The translations under genes and the position numbers were made by a program. From Azospirillum brasilense (GTDB lineage: Bacteria; Pseudomonadota; Alphaproteobacteria; Azospirillales; Azospirillaceae): a DNA stretch of 64,000 nt. The stretch covers positions 62,001-126,000 of the forward strand of contig NZ_VITH01000008.1 in assembly GCF_007827815.1 (NCBI RefSeq). Reading direction: 5' to 3'. Below are positions 53,558 through 62,915 of the stretch, in pieces (positions within the stretch are counted from its first letter, which is position 1; each line of letters begins with the position of its first letter). The notes under the pieces were generated by a model, which was not told where the DNA came from, did not search any database, and saw only the letters and a program-made list of their open reading frames with translations.

Positions 53558-54514
53558 ATGGCCTCGCCCCTGGCCGCCCCTCTGGCGGCTGCCATCGGTG
53601 TCGGCGTGGTCAGCGCTTTCTTCTACCTCGCCGTTCTGTTCGGCGGGTTCGGAGCGCTGATCCTGGGCTATCTGGCGCCGCTGCCGTTGTTCCTCGCGGG
53701 ACTGTGGCTCGGCTCCACCGCCTCCCTACTCGCCGGTGCGGCGGGAACGGTGGCGGTCCTGGCGGTGTCGTCCAGCGTCCTGGTGTCTCTCGCCTATCTG
53801 GTGACCGCGGCTGTCCCGGTCATCCTGGTGGTGCGGCAGGCGCTGCTGGCGCGGGCGGCGGCCGACGGGAGTGTGGAATGGTATCCTCCGGGCCGGCTCC
53901 TGATGGCGCTGACCGGAATGGGACTGGCGGGCCTTCTGGGTGCTGCGGTTCTGACGCTCGATCAGCCCGGCGGGCTGGAGGGCGCGGTGCGGGAAACGCT
54001 GAGCCGCATGGCGGACCAGATGTTCTCCGCGCAGGGCCAGCCGGCCCCGGACCCGCAGGACATCTGGATGGCCGAGGTGTTGCCGGGCTTCGCGGTGATC
54101 TCATGGCTCGTCATGACGATCGTCAACGGAGCCCTGGCGCAAGGCGTCCTGATGCGGTTCGGCCGCAACCGGCGCCCCGCCATGCGGCTGGACGATGTGG
54201 AGTTGCCCCGGTGGCTCGCCACCGCGTTCCTGCTGACCATGGTGGCCGCCTCGCTGGCGTCGGACCCGGTCGGGTTCCTCGCGGTCAACGCCGCGCTGAT
54301 CCTGTCCCTGCCATTCGCCTTTGCCGGGCTTTCGGTGGTGCATGTGTTCGCCCGAAGCCGATCGGCCAAGCTGCCGATCCTCATCGGGTTCTACATGTTC
54401 CTGTTTCTTTTCGGTTGGCCGATCGTGCTGATGGTCGGTCTGGGCATGATCGAGCAATGGATTGGGCTGCGTCGCCGTCTCCGGCCCGCCGGCCCCGATC
54501 AGGAGGACGAGTGA
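53558..54514 (+). CDS. DUF2232 family membrane protein
   Basis: 318-aa inner-membrane protein with about eight hydrophobic segments (for example [42 protein letters not shown] near the N-terminus and [26 protein letters not shown] near the C-terminus). DUF2232 (YybS-like) proteins lie between rpsR and rplI in many alphaproteobacteria; function unknown, with an ECF-transporter-like topology. Its stop overlaps the rplI ATG by one base (TGATG). Confidence 0.88.
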   Translation: MASPLAAPLAAAIGVGVVSAFFYLAVLFGGFGALILGYLAPLPLFLAGLWLGSTASLLAGAAGTVAVLAVSSSVLVSLAYLVTAAVPVILVVRQALLARAAADGSVEWYPPGRLLMALTGMGLAGLLGAAVLTLDQPGGLEGAVRETLSRMADQMFSAQGQPAPDPQDIWMAEVLPGFAVISWLVMTIVNGALAQGVLMRFGRNRRPAMRLDDVELPRWLATAFLLTMVAASLASDPVGFLAVNAALILSLPFAFAGLSVVHVFARSRSAKLPILIGFYMFLFLFGWPIVLMVGLGMIEQWIGLRRRLRPAGPDQEDE

Positions 54515-55083
54515 TGGAAGTTATTCTGCTGGAGCGGGTCGAGAAGCTCGGCCAGATGGGCCAGGTCGTGAAGGTGCGTCCCGGCTTCGCCCGCAACTAT
54601 CTGCTGCCGCAGAAGAAGGCCATGCGCGCCACCAAGGCAAACATGGCGTTCTTCGAGAAGCAGAAGGCCCACCTGGAGGCCGTCAACCTCGAGCGCCGCA
54701 AGGACGCCGAGCAGGTTGCCGCCAAGATGAACGACGTGACGGTCGTCGTGATCCGTCAGGCCGGCGAAACCGGCGTGCTGTACGGTTCGGTGACGCCGCG
54801 CGACGTCGCGGACGCCCTTGACGCCGCCGGCTACAAGGTCGACCGCAAGCAGGTGTCGATCGAGACCCCGATCAAGACGCTGGGCCTGTTCAAGCTGCGC
54901 GTCGTCCTGCACCCCGAGGTGAGCATCTCCGTCACGGTGAATGTCGCCCGCTCGCAGGAAGAGGCCGAGCTGCAGCTGTCCCGTGGTGGCATGGTCACCG
55001 CGGCCGACCTGCGCGACGACGACGAGGACGAGATCGAGGAGGCCCCCGAGGCCGCCGAGGCCGAGGTTTCCGAGGAGGGCTGA
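54514..55083 (+). CDS. rplI: 50S ribosomal protein L9
   Basis: 189-aa L9. [45 protein letters not shown] is the rRNA-binding N-domain; a connecting helix leads to the C-domain ([57 protein letters not shown]). An acidic tail ([21 protein letters not shown]) makes it longer than the 149-residue E. coli protein; such tails occur in alphaproteobacteria. Preceded by AGGAGG. Ends the operon at a strong terminator. Confidence 0.97.
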   Translation: MEVILLERVEKLGQMGQVVKVRPGFARNYLLPQKKAMRATKANMAFFEKQKAHLEAVNLERRKDAEQVAAKMNDVTVVVIRQAGETGVLYGSVTPRDVADALDAAGYKVDRKQVSIETPIKTLGLFKLRVVLHPEVSISVTVNVARSQEEAELQLSRGGMVTAADLRDDDEDEIEEAPEAAEAEVSEEG

Positions 55084-55117
55084 CCGCCCGCTCAACGAGA
55101 CCAGTCCGCTCGTCCGG

Positions 55118-55154
55118 AAGCCGCCCGCCCCCCAGGGGGCGAGGCGGCTTTTCC
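55118..55154 (+). terminator. Intrinsic terminator after rplI
   Basis: A long GC-rich stem (AAGCCGCC-CGCCCCC, loop CA, GGGGGCG-a-GGCGGCTT, 55118-55150) with a single bulged A is followed by TTTT. It lies 34 nt past the rplI stop. Confidence 0.75.
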
Positions 55155-55331
55155 GCGTTCGGCACTCCGCATCGTCCGACCCTCCCCCATCCGGATGCGC
55201 CGGACGCCCCGCCGCCTGCCCCGTCCGGCGGATTGCCTCCCCCCGCACCGCTCCCCGACTCTCGTTCCCGGTGATTCGCCCGCGGCGATGAAACCGGACC
55301 GAGTCGTGTTCGACGGATGCGGAGACGCGCG

Positions 55332-56585
55332 ATGCTGCTTGCCCGCCTGCTCAGCCCGGCCCTGACCGCCGGGGCCCTGGAGATCGTCGGTGCGGACGGA
55401 CGGCGGCACCGGGTGGGTGCCGGCGCCCCCTCGCTGACGCTCCGCCTGCACGACAAGGCGCTGCACCGCGACCTCGTGGTCAATCCGCGGCTGCGCTTTG
55501 GCGAAGCCTACATGGACGGACGCCTGACCATCGACGGGGGCTCGGTCTATGATTTCCTGGCTCTGCTGAGCGCCGGCTCGGACAACGTCCAGGGCGTCCT
55601 GGGCAATCTCCGGGAAGCCGTCTCCCCGGCGCTGCGGCTCGTCCAGCAGAGCAATCCCCTGCGACGCTCGCGCCGCAACGTCGCCCATCACTACGACCTG
55701 TCGCGGGCCTTCTTCGAGCTGTTCCTCGACCGCGACCTGCAATATTCCTGCGCCTACTTCCCCACCCCCGACACCGGGCTGGACGAAGCGCAGGAGGCCA
55801 AGAAGCGGCACATCGCGGCGAAGCTGCTCCTCCAGCCGGGCATGCGCGTCCTGGACATCGGCTGCGGCTGGGGCGGCATGGCGCTCTATCTCGCCCGCAT
55901 GACCGGCGCCCAGGTCACCGGAATCACCCTGTCCCGCGAACAACTCGCCGTGGCGCGCGAGCGGGCGGCCCACGCCGGGCTGGCCGGGCAGGTGCGGTTC
56001 GAACTGCGCGACTACCGGGAGATGGCGGGTCGCTTCGACCGCATCGTCTCGGTCGGCATGTTCGAGCATGTCGGGGTGCCCCACTATCCGGCCTTCTTCG
56101 CCAAGCTGCGTGACCTGCTGACCGAGGACGGGGTGGCACTGCTTCACGCCATCGGTCGGTCGGACGGGCCGGGTTCCACCAACCCGTGGTTCCGCAAATA
56201 CATCTTTCCCGGCGGCTACTCGCCCGCCCTGTCGGAGGTGATCCCGGCGGTGGAGAAGGCCGGGCTGTGGAACACGGACGTCGAAATCCTGCGGCTGCAT
56301 TACGCCGAAACGCTGCGCCACTGGCGGGAACGCTTCGCCGCCCGGCGGGAGGAGGCCCGCGCCATGTACGACGAGCGCTTCTGCCGGATGTGGGAGTTCT
56401 ATCTGGCGGGGGCGGAGATCAGCTTCCGCTACCAGGGGCACATGGTGTTCCAGATGCAATTGGCCCGCTCGCTGGGCGCCGTTCCGCTCGTCCGCGACTA
56501 CATGCAGCGCACCGAAGCGGCTCTGGCCGACGCCGCGCCGCGGCCGCTGCGCACCGGCCGGAACGTGGGCGCCAGCAACGCTTGA
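55332..56585 (+). CDS. cfa: Cyclopropane-fatty-acyl-phospholipid synthase
   Basis: 417-aa SAM-dependent enzyme that converts unsaturated acyl chains of membrane phospholipids to cyclopropane forms. Family motifs are HHYDLSRAFFELFLDRDLQYSCAYFPTPDTGLDEAQEAK near residue 116, SAM-binding VLDIGCGWGGMALYLAR near 172, and RIVSVGMFEHVGVPHY near 237, with PGGYSPALSEV later. The ATG at 55332 has GGAGACGCG before it; the ATG at 55317 is an alternative. Monocistronic. Confidence 0.92.
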   Translation: MLLARLLSPALTAGALEIVGADGRRHRVGAGAPSLTLRLHDKALHRDLVVNPRLRFGEAYMDGRLTIDGGSVYDFLALLSAGSDNVQGVLGNLREAVSPALRLVQQSNPLRRSRRNVAHHYDLSRAFFELFLDRDLQYSCAYFPTPDTGLDEAQEAKKRHIAAKLLLQPGMRVLDIGCGWGGMALYLARMTGAQVTGITLSREQLAVARERAAHAGLAGQVRFELRDYREMAGRFDRIVSVGMFEHVGVPHYPAFFAKLRDLLTEDGVALLHAIGRSDGPGSTNPWFRKYIFPGGYSPALSEVIPAVEKAGLWNTDVEILRLHYAETLRHWRERFAARREEARAMYDERFCRMWEFYLAGAEISFRYQGHMVFQMQLARSLGAVPLVRDYMQRTEAALADAAPRPLRTGRNVGASNA

Positions 56586-56767
56586 CCAGAGCGGTCCGCG
56601 CCGCATCGACCCACAGCTTTTGCTCTGGTACAAGCCATTGACAGAGCTTTAAGTTTCCCGCTTACCCCCAGCTTTCACCGGCTGTGGGCAAAAGTTACTC
56701 ACAGGAATGTGGGTAGATTTACCCCGATCGCACAGCTTTGCGCCCCGCCCTTTGCTAAAGTGCCGCT

Positions 56768-58300
56768 ATGGATGACAAGACCACCCAGCTTTTCGAGCCG
56801 CGCCCCCTCGACGGCGGGCTGTCCCGTGCCGGTGCCGCGAAGCCGACGGCGGAATACCGCACGCCGCCGCACAACGAGGAGGCCGAACAGGCGCTCCTCG
56901 GCGCCATCCTGGTGAACAACAAGGCGTACGAGAAGGTCGGCGAGTTCCTGCGCGCCGAGCATTTCTACGACCCGGCGCACCAGCGCATCTATTCGGCCAT
57001 CGCCAAGATGGTGGAGCGCGGCCAGATCGCCAATCCGGTGACTCTGAAGGCCTATTTCGACAACGACGTCGAGCTGGCTCCGGACGGCGGTGCCGGCTAT
57101 CTGGCGCAGCTCGCCGCCAACGTCGTGACGGTCGTCAACGCGGGCGATTACGGCAAGACGATCCATGACCTGTTCCTGCGCCGACAGCTGATCGAGGTCG
57201 GCACGGACATGGTGAACGAGGCGTACCAGCACGACCTCGACATCGACGCCATGGACCAGATCGAGACGGCGGAGAAGCAGCTCTTCGACCTCGCCTCGAC
57301 CGGCGACGTGCGCGGCGGCTTCATCGCCTTCTCCGAGTCGCTGAAGGCGGCCATCGCCACGGCGGAGACGGCCTTCCGCCGCTCCAGCCACGTCACCGGC
57401 GTCACCACCGGCCTGCGCGACATGGACCGCAAGCTGGGCGGCCTGCACCCGTCGGACCTGATCATCCTGGCCGGGCGCCCCTCGATGGGCAAGACGGCGC
57501 TGGCCACCAACATCGCCTTCAACGCCGCCAAGGCGCACATGCGCAGCAACGGCGGCGAGGGCGCGCCGGTCGGCTTCTTCTCGCTGGAAATGTCGGCGGA
57601 GCAGCTCGCCACCCGTATCCTGGCCGGCGAGGCCGAGGTGTCGGGCGACAAGATCCGCCGCGGCGAGATCAAGGACAGCGATTTCCCGAAATTCGTGGCG
57701 GCCAGCCAGGAGCTGAGCCGGGTCCCCTTCTTCGTGGACGATACGCCGGCCCTGACCATCGCCGCGGTGCGCACCCGCTGCCGCCGGCTGAAGCGCACGC
57801 ACGGGCTGGGCATGGTGGTGGTGGACTATCTCCAGCTCCTGCGCGGCGGCTCGACCAAGGGCAACGAGAACCGCGTGCAGGAAATCTCGGAAATCACCCG
57901 CGGCCTGAAGGCCATCGCCAAGGAGCTGGAGGTGCCGGTGCTGGCGCTGTCCCAGCTCAGCCGCGCCGTGGAAATGCGCGAGGACAAACGGCCGCAGCTC
58001 GCCGACCTGCGCGAATCGGGCTCGATCGAGCAGGACGCCGACGTCGTGATGTTCGTTTACCGCGAACAGTACTATCTTGAGCGCGCCGAGCCGGCCCGCC
58101 GGCCGGAGGAGACGGAAGACAAGTACAACGACCGCTACGCCAACTGGCAGAAGCGCTACGCCGAGGTGCACAACACCGCGGAGGCGATCATCGCCAAGCA
58201 GCGCCACGGCCCGATCGGCAGCGTCCGTATGTTCTTCGACGGACAGTTCACGAAATTCGGCGACCTCGACACGACCCATGACTTCGGCCCCACTGAGTGA
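56768..58300 (+). CDS. dnaB: Replicative DNA helicase DnaB
   Basis: 510-aa hexameric helicase of the replication fork. The N-terminal domain begins TPPHNEEAEQALLGAILVNNKAYEKVGEFL near residue 35. The RecA-like C-domain has Walker A AGRPSMGKTALATNIAFNAA near 235, Walker B MVVVDYLQLLRGG near 350, and RPQLADLRESGSIEQDADVVMFVYREQYY near 410, all diagnostic. No intein. Its 3' end overlaps alr by 23 nt in another frame. Confidence 0.97.
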   Translation: MDDKTTQLFEPRPLDGGLSRAGAAKPTAEYRTPPHNEEAEQALLGAILVNNKAYEKVGEFLRAEHFYDPAHQRIYSAIAKMVERGQIANPVTLKAYFDNDVELAPDGGAGYLAQLAANVVTVVNAGDYGKTIHDLFLRRQLIEVGTDMVNEAYQHDLDIDAMDQIETAEKQLFDLASTGDVRGGFIAFSESLKAAIATAETAFRRSSHVTGVTTGLRDMDRKLGGLHPSDLIILAGRPSMGKTALATNIAFNAAKAHMRSNGGEGAPVGFFSLEMSAEQLATRILAGEAEVSGDKIRRGEIKDSDFPKFVAASQELSRVPFFVDDTPALTIAAVRTRCRRLKRTHGLGMVVVDYLQLLRGGSTKGNENRVQEISEITRGLKAIAKELEVPVLALSQLSRAVEMREDKRPQLADLRESGSIEQDADVVMFVYREQYYLERAEPARRPEETEDKYNDRYANWQKRYAEVHNTAEAIIAKQRHGPIGSVRMFFDGQFTKFGDLDTTHDFGPTE

Positions 58301-59414
58301 TCCGCTGGCCCGCGCCGGCGCCGTCCTGACCATCGACCTCGGCGCCGTCGTCGCCAACTGGACGCAGCTCCGCGACCGGGTGGCGCCCGCGGAATGCGCC
58401 GCCGTGGTCAAGGCAAACGCCTATGGCCTGGGGGTGGAGCGCGTCGTCCCGGCGCTCGCCGCCGCCGGCTGCCGGACCTTCGTGGTCGCCCAGTTCGAGG
58501 AGGCGCTGGCCGTGCGCGCCGTGGCGCCGTCCCACGCCCGCGTGCTGTCGCTGGGCGGCCTGCCCGCCGGCACCGCTCCGGACTTCACGGCCCAGCGCAT
58601 CCTGCCGGTGCTGAACCATCTGGGCGACATCGCGGCGTGGCAGGCCCACGCCAGGGCGCAGGGAACGGCCCTGCCCGCCGTCGTCCACATCGACACCGGC
58701 ATGAACCGACTCGGGCTCGGCCCGGACGAGCTGGACACGCTGGTCGGCGACCTCTCCCGGCTTGAGGGGGTGGATGTCCGGGTGTGGATGACCCACCTCG
58801 CCTGCGCCGACGAGGATTCGGTGATGAACAGCCAGCAGCTCGGGCGCTTCCGTTCGGCGATCGGACGGCTGCCGGCGGCGGAGGCGAGCTTCGCCAATTC
58901 CTCCGGAATCTTCCACGGAACGGCCTTCCATTTCGACCTCGTGCGGCCCGGCTGCGCGCTCTACGGCGTCAATCCGACCCCCGCCGCGGCGAACCCGATG
59001 CGGGGCACGATCCGGCTCGACGCCCGGCTGCTTCAGGTGCGCAACGTTGACAGCCCTATGACCGTTGGCTACGGTGCCACGCACCGCGTTGCGGCGAGAG
59101 GAAAAATCGCAACCATCGCAGTGGGTTATGCCGACGGATATCTGCGCTCGCTCAGCGGGCGCGGCCATGTCTTCGTCAACGGCGTGGCCGCTCCGGTGGT
59201 TGGGCGTGTTTCGATGGATCTGGTGACGGTGGATGTCAGCCATCTTCCCGACGAGGCGGTGACGCCCGGCGGGCTGGTGGAGCTGATCGGCCCGAACCGC
59301 CCGGTGGACACCGTGGCGAGCGAGGGCGGAACCATCGGCTACGAGATCCTGACCTCGCTGGGCGCGCGTTACCACAGGGTCTACCGCGACCCGCCGCCGC
59401 CTGAGGTCGCTTGA
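58278..59414 (+). CDS. alr: Alanine racemase
   Basis: 378-aa PLP enzyme making D-alanine for peptidoglycan. The PLP lysine is in CAAVVKANAYGLGVERV near residue 40, and the catalytic tyrosine region in MTVGYGATHRVAARGKIATIAVGYADGYLRSLSGRG near 262-297, followed by VVGRVSMDLVTVDVS. The start ATG (MTSAPLSDPL) lies inside the 3' end of dnaB, a 23-nt overlap. The dnaB-alr-mlaE-mlaF arrangement is shared by several alphaproteobacteria. Stop overlaps mlaE's ATG (TGATG). Confidence 0.95.
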   Translation: MTSAPLSDPLARAGAVLTIDLGAVVANWTQLRDRVAPAECAAVVKANAYGLGVERVVPALAAAGCRTFVVAQFEEALAVRAVAPSHARVLSLGGLPAGTAPDFTAQRILPVLNHLGDIAAWQAHARAQGTALPAVVHIDTGMNRLGLGPDELDTLVGDLSRLEGVDVRVWMTHLACADEDSVMNSQQLGRFRSAIGRLPAAEASFANSSGIFHGTAFHFDLVRPGCALYGVNPTPAAANPMRGTIRLDARLLQVRNVDSPMTVGYGATHRVAARGKIATIAVGYADGYLRSLSGRGHVFVNGVAAPVVGRVSMDLVTVDVSHLPDEAVTPGGLVELIGPNRPVDTVASEGGTIGYEILTSLGARYHRVYRDPPPPEVA

Positions 59415-60190
59415 TGGGTTTCCTTGCCGCCACCGGACGGGCCTTCCTGATCTTTCTGGAAGCCACCGGAAAGCTCGCCATGTTCACCGGCGCCGCCCTG
59501 TCGCACTGCGTGCGCCCGCCGTTCTATCCACGGCAGATCCTGCGCCAGATGGTCGACATCGGCTATTACTCGCTGCCGGTGGTCGGGCTGACCGCGCTGT
59601 TCACCGGCATGGTGCTGGCGCTGCAGAGCTATTCCGGCTTCTCCCGCTTCCAGGCGGAGGGCGCCATCGCCACGGTGGTCGCCCTGTCGGTGACCCGGGA
59701 GCTGGGGCCGGTGCTGGGCGGCCTGATGGTTGCCGGGCGCATCGGCGCCGCCATGGCCGCCGAGATCGGCACCATGCGCGTGACCGAGCAGATCGACGCG
59801 CTGTCCACCCTGTCGACCAACCCCTTCAAGTATCTGGTGGCACCGCGCCTGATCGCCGGTCTGGCCATGCTGCCGCTGCTGGTGCTGGTCGCCGACATCA
59901 TCGGCGTGTTCGGCGGCTTCCTGGTTGGCGTCTACCGTCTGGACTTCAACCCGGCCTCCTACATCGGCCGGACCTGGGAGTTCCTGGAACCGGTCGACGT
60001 CATCTCCGGCCTCGTCAAGGCGGCGGTGTTCGGCTTCATGGTGTCGCTGATGGGCTGCTACCACGGCTACCACTCGCGCGGCGGCGCCCAGGGCGTGGGT
60101 GCTGCGACGACCAACGCCGTGGTCTCGGCCTCCATCCTGATCCTGGTGTGGAACTACCTCATCACCGGCATCTTCTTCTCGACGAAGTGA
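59414..60190 (+). CDS. mlaE: MlaE-type ABC transporter permease
   Basis: 258-aa inner-membrane permease for lipid trafficking between membranes. Family hallmarks are QMVDIGYYSLPVVGLTALFTGMVLALQSYSGFSRFQAEG near residues 38-75, ELGPVLGGLMVAGRIGAAMAAEIGTMRVTEQIDAL near 96-130, and PRLIAGLAMLPLLVLVADIIG near 145. The ATG at 59414 is preferred over the TTG at 59411. No MCE-domain protein (MlaD) gene is next to it in this window. Confidence 0.92.
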   Translation: MGFLAATGRAFLIFLEATGKLAMFTGAALSHCVRPPFYPRQILRQMVDIGYYSLPVVGLTALFTGMVLALQSYSGFSRFQAEGAIATVVALSVTRELGPVLGGLMVAGRIGAAMAAEIGTMRVTEQIDALSTLSTNPFKYLVAPRLIAGLAMLPLLVLVADIIGVFGGFLVGVYRLDFNPASYIGRTWEFLEPVDVISGLVKAAVFGFMVSLMGCYHGYHSRGGAQGVGAATTNAVVSASILILVWNYLITGIFFSTK

Positions 60191-60198
60191 GCGACCCC

Positions 60199-60990
60199 AT
60201 GTCCCAGGTTCCCCCCGCTCATCCGCCGAAGATTTCGCTGAAGAACGTGCACAAGGCGTTCGGTCAGAAGGTCGTGCTCAACGGCATCGACCTGGAGGTC
60301 GGGCGCGGCGAATCGCTGGTCGTCATCGGCGGGTCGGGCACCGGCAAGTCGGTCATGCTGAAGTGCATCCTCGGCCTGCTGTCGCCGGACAGCGGCTCCA
60401 TCCGCGTCGACGGCGAGGAGACGACGAGGCTGCGCCCGCGCGAGCGGGAGAAGCTGCTGCACAAGTTCGGCATGCTGTTCCAGGGCGCCGCCCTGTTCGA
60501 CAGCCTGAAGGTCTGGGAGAACGTCGCCTTCGGCCTGATCCAGGGCGAGCACATGCCCCGCGCCAAGGCCAAGGACATCGCCATCGCCAAGATGGGCGCG
60601 GTCGGACTCGGCCCCGAGGTGGGCGAGCTGTTCCCGTCGGAGCTGTCCGGCGGCATGCAGAAGCGCGTCGGTCTCGCCCGTGCCATTGCCGACGAGCCGG
60701 AGATCATCTTCTTCGACGAGCCGACCACCGGCCTCGACCCGATCATGGCCGACGTGATCAACGAGCTGATCGTGAAGTGCGTGAAGGACCTCGGCGCCAC
60801 CGCCGTGACCATCACCCACGACATGGCCTCGGCCCGCAAGATCGCCGACCGCGTGGCGATGATCTATCAGGGCCGGATCATCTGGACCGGCCACGCCAAC
60901 GACATCGACAACTCCGGCAACCCCTACGTGGACCAGTTCGTCCACGGCCGGGGCGAAGGGCCGATCAAGATGCAGGTGCGGGCGCTGTGA
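60199..60990 (+). CDS. mlaF: MlaF-type ABC transporter ATP-binding protein
   Basis: 263-aa ATPase partner of MlaE. Walker A VIGGSGTGKSVMLKCILG near residue 45, ABC signature LSGGMQKRVGLARAIADEPEIIFFDEPTTGLDPI near 148-180 (the SGGMQKR form is Mla-type), and ITHDMASARKIADRVAM near 205. The start is ATG 60199 (MSQVPPAHPP); a GTG at 60187 overlapping the mlaE stop would add four residues. Confidence 0.93.
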   Translation: MSQVPPAHPPKISLKNVHKAFGQKVVLNGIDLEVGRGESLVVIGGSGTGKSVMLKCILGLLSPDSGSIRVDGEETTRLRPREREKLLHKFGMLFQGAALFDSLKVWENVAFGLIQGEHMPRAKAKDIAIAKMGAVGLGPEVGELFPSELSGGMQKRVGLARAIADEPEIIFFDEPTTGLDPIMADVINELIVKCVKDLGATAVTITHDMASARKIADRVAMIYQGRIIWTGHANDIDNSGNPYVDQFVHGRGEGPIKMQVRAL

Positions 60991-61106
60991 CGCGCCCGAC
61001 CAGCGGGACCCGACGCCGGTTTGTGCAAAATTAACCTGCCGCCCGGTAGGGTCGGCCACGAAGACCGCCGGCCATCGCAGGCCGGCGCCCCATCGGAGAG
61101 ACGAGC

Positions 61107-61325
61107 ATGGCGGACATCACCACGAACGGACTGGCCTTCGCGAGCTTCATGCTGAGCGCCAAGATTCTGGAGACGCTCCAGGCCAAGGGTCTGCTGACCA
61201 ACGAAGAGACGGTGCAGACCATCAAGAACGCCCACGAGCAGCTCCTCAAGAACGACAACCAGCTGTCGCTCGAAGGGGCCGACGCGCTCGCCCATTTCTT
61301 CGCCGGCCCGACCGACGGGAATTGA
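61107..61325 (+). CDS. Small protein of unknown function
   Basis: 72 aa, unrecognised. Sequence is mostly helical: FASFMLSAKILETLQAKGLLTNEETVQTIKNAHEQLLKNDNQLSLEGADALAHFFAG. Resembles a short soluble helical bundle, no signal peptide. CGGAGAG precedes the ATG by eight bases and the codon usage is typical of the genome, supporting a real gene. It follows mlaF by 116 nt and converges with the NUDIX gene, 3 nt between stops. Confidence 0.7.
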   Translation: MADITTNGLAFASFMLSAKILETLQAKGLLTNEETVQTIKNAHEQLLKNDNQLSLEGADALAHFFAGPTDGN

Positions 61326-61328
61326 ACC

Positions 61329-61922
61329 TTACGGCGCCGGACGGGCCGCCGACCGCGCGAGGTTGTCGCGCAGTTCCGGCAGCAGGACGGCACCCAGCAG
61401 GGCGATGACCGGCAGCAGGGCGTAGTCGCCCTCTGCCGCCGCGGCGATCAGGTCCGCGCGGGTCAGCAGCTCCAGCCGCATCTCCTCCAGATCGCCGGAA
61501 TCCGGCTCGGCCACCTTCCGGGCGTTGCGGGCCTGGAACAGGTGGCAGACGCAGCCGCGCTGGTTGGCCTGCACCACGTAGGAGCCGAGCGCGGTCCACT
61601 CCTCCGCGACATAGCCCGTCTCTTCCAGCAGCTCCCGCTTGGCCGCCGCCAGGGGCGCCTCCCCAGGATCGATCCCGCCCGCCGGAAAGGTCTGGGTGAC
61701 GCGGCGTGGGCCGTGCTTGTACTGGCGCAGCATCAGGACACGCCCGTCCGTGTCCTCGACGAACATCTGAACGAAATCGCCCTGTTCAACCTGGTAATAG
61801 TTCTCGACCCGTTGACCGTCCGGGGTCTCGATGGTTTCGGCGTGCACGCGGACAAAGGGGCCGGCGTCGAGCAGGGTGCGGCGGTCCAGCACGGTCCAGG
61901 GCTTCAGCTCTTCTCCGCTCAT
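61329..61922 (-). CDS. NUDIX hydrolase (ADP-ribose pyrophosphatase-like)
   Basis: 197 aa. The NUDIX box G-x5-E-x7-REUxEExGU is present in GGIDPGEAPLAAAKRELLEETGYVAEEW near residue 78-105. N-terminal VENYYQVEQGDFVQMFVEDTDGRVLMLRQYKHG resembles ADP-ribose pyrophosphatases. The true substrate is unproven. Its ATG overlaps the map stop by 4 nt, so the pair is translationally coupled. Confidence 0.87.
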   Translation of the reverse strand: MSGEELKPWTVLDRRTLLDAGPFVRVHAETIETPDGQRVENYYQVEQGDFVQMFVEDTDGRVLMLRQYKHGPRRVTQTFPAGGIDPGEAPLAAAKRELLEETGYVAEEWTALGSYVVQANQRGCVCHLFQARNARKVAEPDSGDLEEMRLELLTRADLIAAAAEGDYALLPVIALLGAVLLPELRDNLARSAARPAP

Positions 61923-62746
61923 GCCGCAGCGGCTCCGGCCGCGGTTTCGTAGGGCGGCTGGGTGTAGCCGGCCGGCGACAGGGTGAAGATCTCGCAGCCC
62001 GTCTCGGTGATGCCGACCTGATGCTCGAACTGGGCGGACAGGGAGCGGTCGCGGGTGACGGTGGTCCAGCCGTCCGACAGGATCTTCACGTCCGGCTTGC
62101 CGGCGTTGAGCATCGGCTCGATGGTGAAGACCATGCCCGGAACCAGCAGCACGCCGGTGCCGCGCTTGCCGAAATGGTCGACGTGGGGGGCGTCGTGGAA
62201 CACCCGGCCGATGCCGTGCCCGCCGAAGTCGCGCACCACGCCGTAGCGGTGGGATTCCGCAAGCGTCTGGATGGCGTGGCCGATGTCGCCGAGGTGGTTG
62301 CCCGGCTTGGCCTGAGCGATTCCGGCCATCATCGCCTTGTAGGTGATGTCGACCAGCTTGCGCGCCTTCACCCCGATCTTGTCGCCGACGAAGAACATGC
62401 GGCTGGTGTCGCCGTACCAGCCGTCGAGGATCACCGTCACGTCGACGTTCACGATGTCGCCGTCGACCAGCGTCTTGTCGTCGGACGGAATGCCGTGATT
62501 CACCACATGGTTCGGCGAGATGCAGCTCGCCGCCGGATAGCCCTGATAGCCGAGGGTCGCGGGGATGGCGCCGTTGTCCCGCATGAAGGTTTCGATCAGC
62601 CGGTTGAGATGGCCCGTGCTGACTCCCGGCACCACCTGGGGCGTGATGTGGTCGAGCGTCGCCGCGGCCAGCCGCCCGGCCTTGCGGATCGCCTCGAACT
62701 CCTCCGGGCCGTGCAGCGGGATCTTCCGCGCGTCCTTGTCCGCCAC
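61919..62746 (-). CDS. map: Type I methionine aminopeptidase
   Basis: 275-aa enzyme removing N-terminal methionine from nascent proteins. The five metal ligands of the pita-bread fold are found in DGDIVNVDVTVILDGWYGDTSRMF (Asp pair near residues 110 and 121), DFGGHGIGRVFHDAPHV (His near 184), MVFTIEPML (Glu near 217) and SLSAQFEHQVGITETGCEIFT (Glu near 248). The start MADKDARKIPLHG is a GTG. It is followed by the overlapping NUDIX gene and is divergent from radA. Confidence 0.95.
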   Translation of the reverse strand: MADKDARKIPLHGPEEFEAIRKAGRLAAATLDHITPQVVPGVSTGHLNRLIETFMRDNGAIPATLGYQGYPAASCISPNHVVNHGIPSDDKTLVDGDIVNVDVTVILDGWYGDTSRMFFVGDKIGVKARKLVDITYKAMMAGIAQAKPGNHLGDIGHAIQTLAESHRYGVVRDFGGHGIGRVFHDAPHVDHFGKRGTGVLLVPGMVFTIEPMLNAGKPDVKILSDGWTTVTRDRSLSAQFEHQVGITETGCEIFTLSPAGYTQPPYETAAGAAAA

Positions 62747-62915
62747 CGTGTCACCTCACATCCGTTGTTCATCGTGAATTCCGGGACAGAACCTATCACC
62801 GGAACGGCCGAGAAAAGCCCCAGCTTTTTATCACCTCTGCCATAGGATTTAGAACGTCAGCTTGCTATATGTGGGGCGCTTACCCCATTCCATCGCCCAA
62901 CTCATCGCTGGACCT

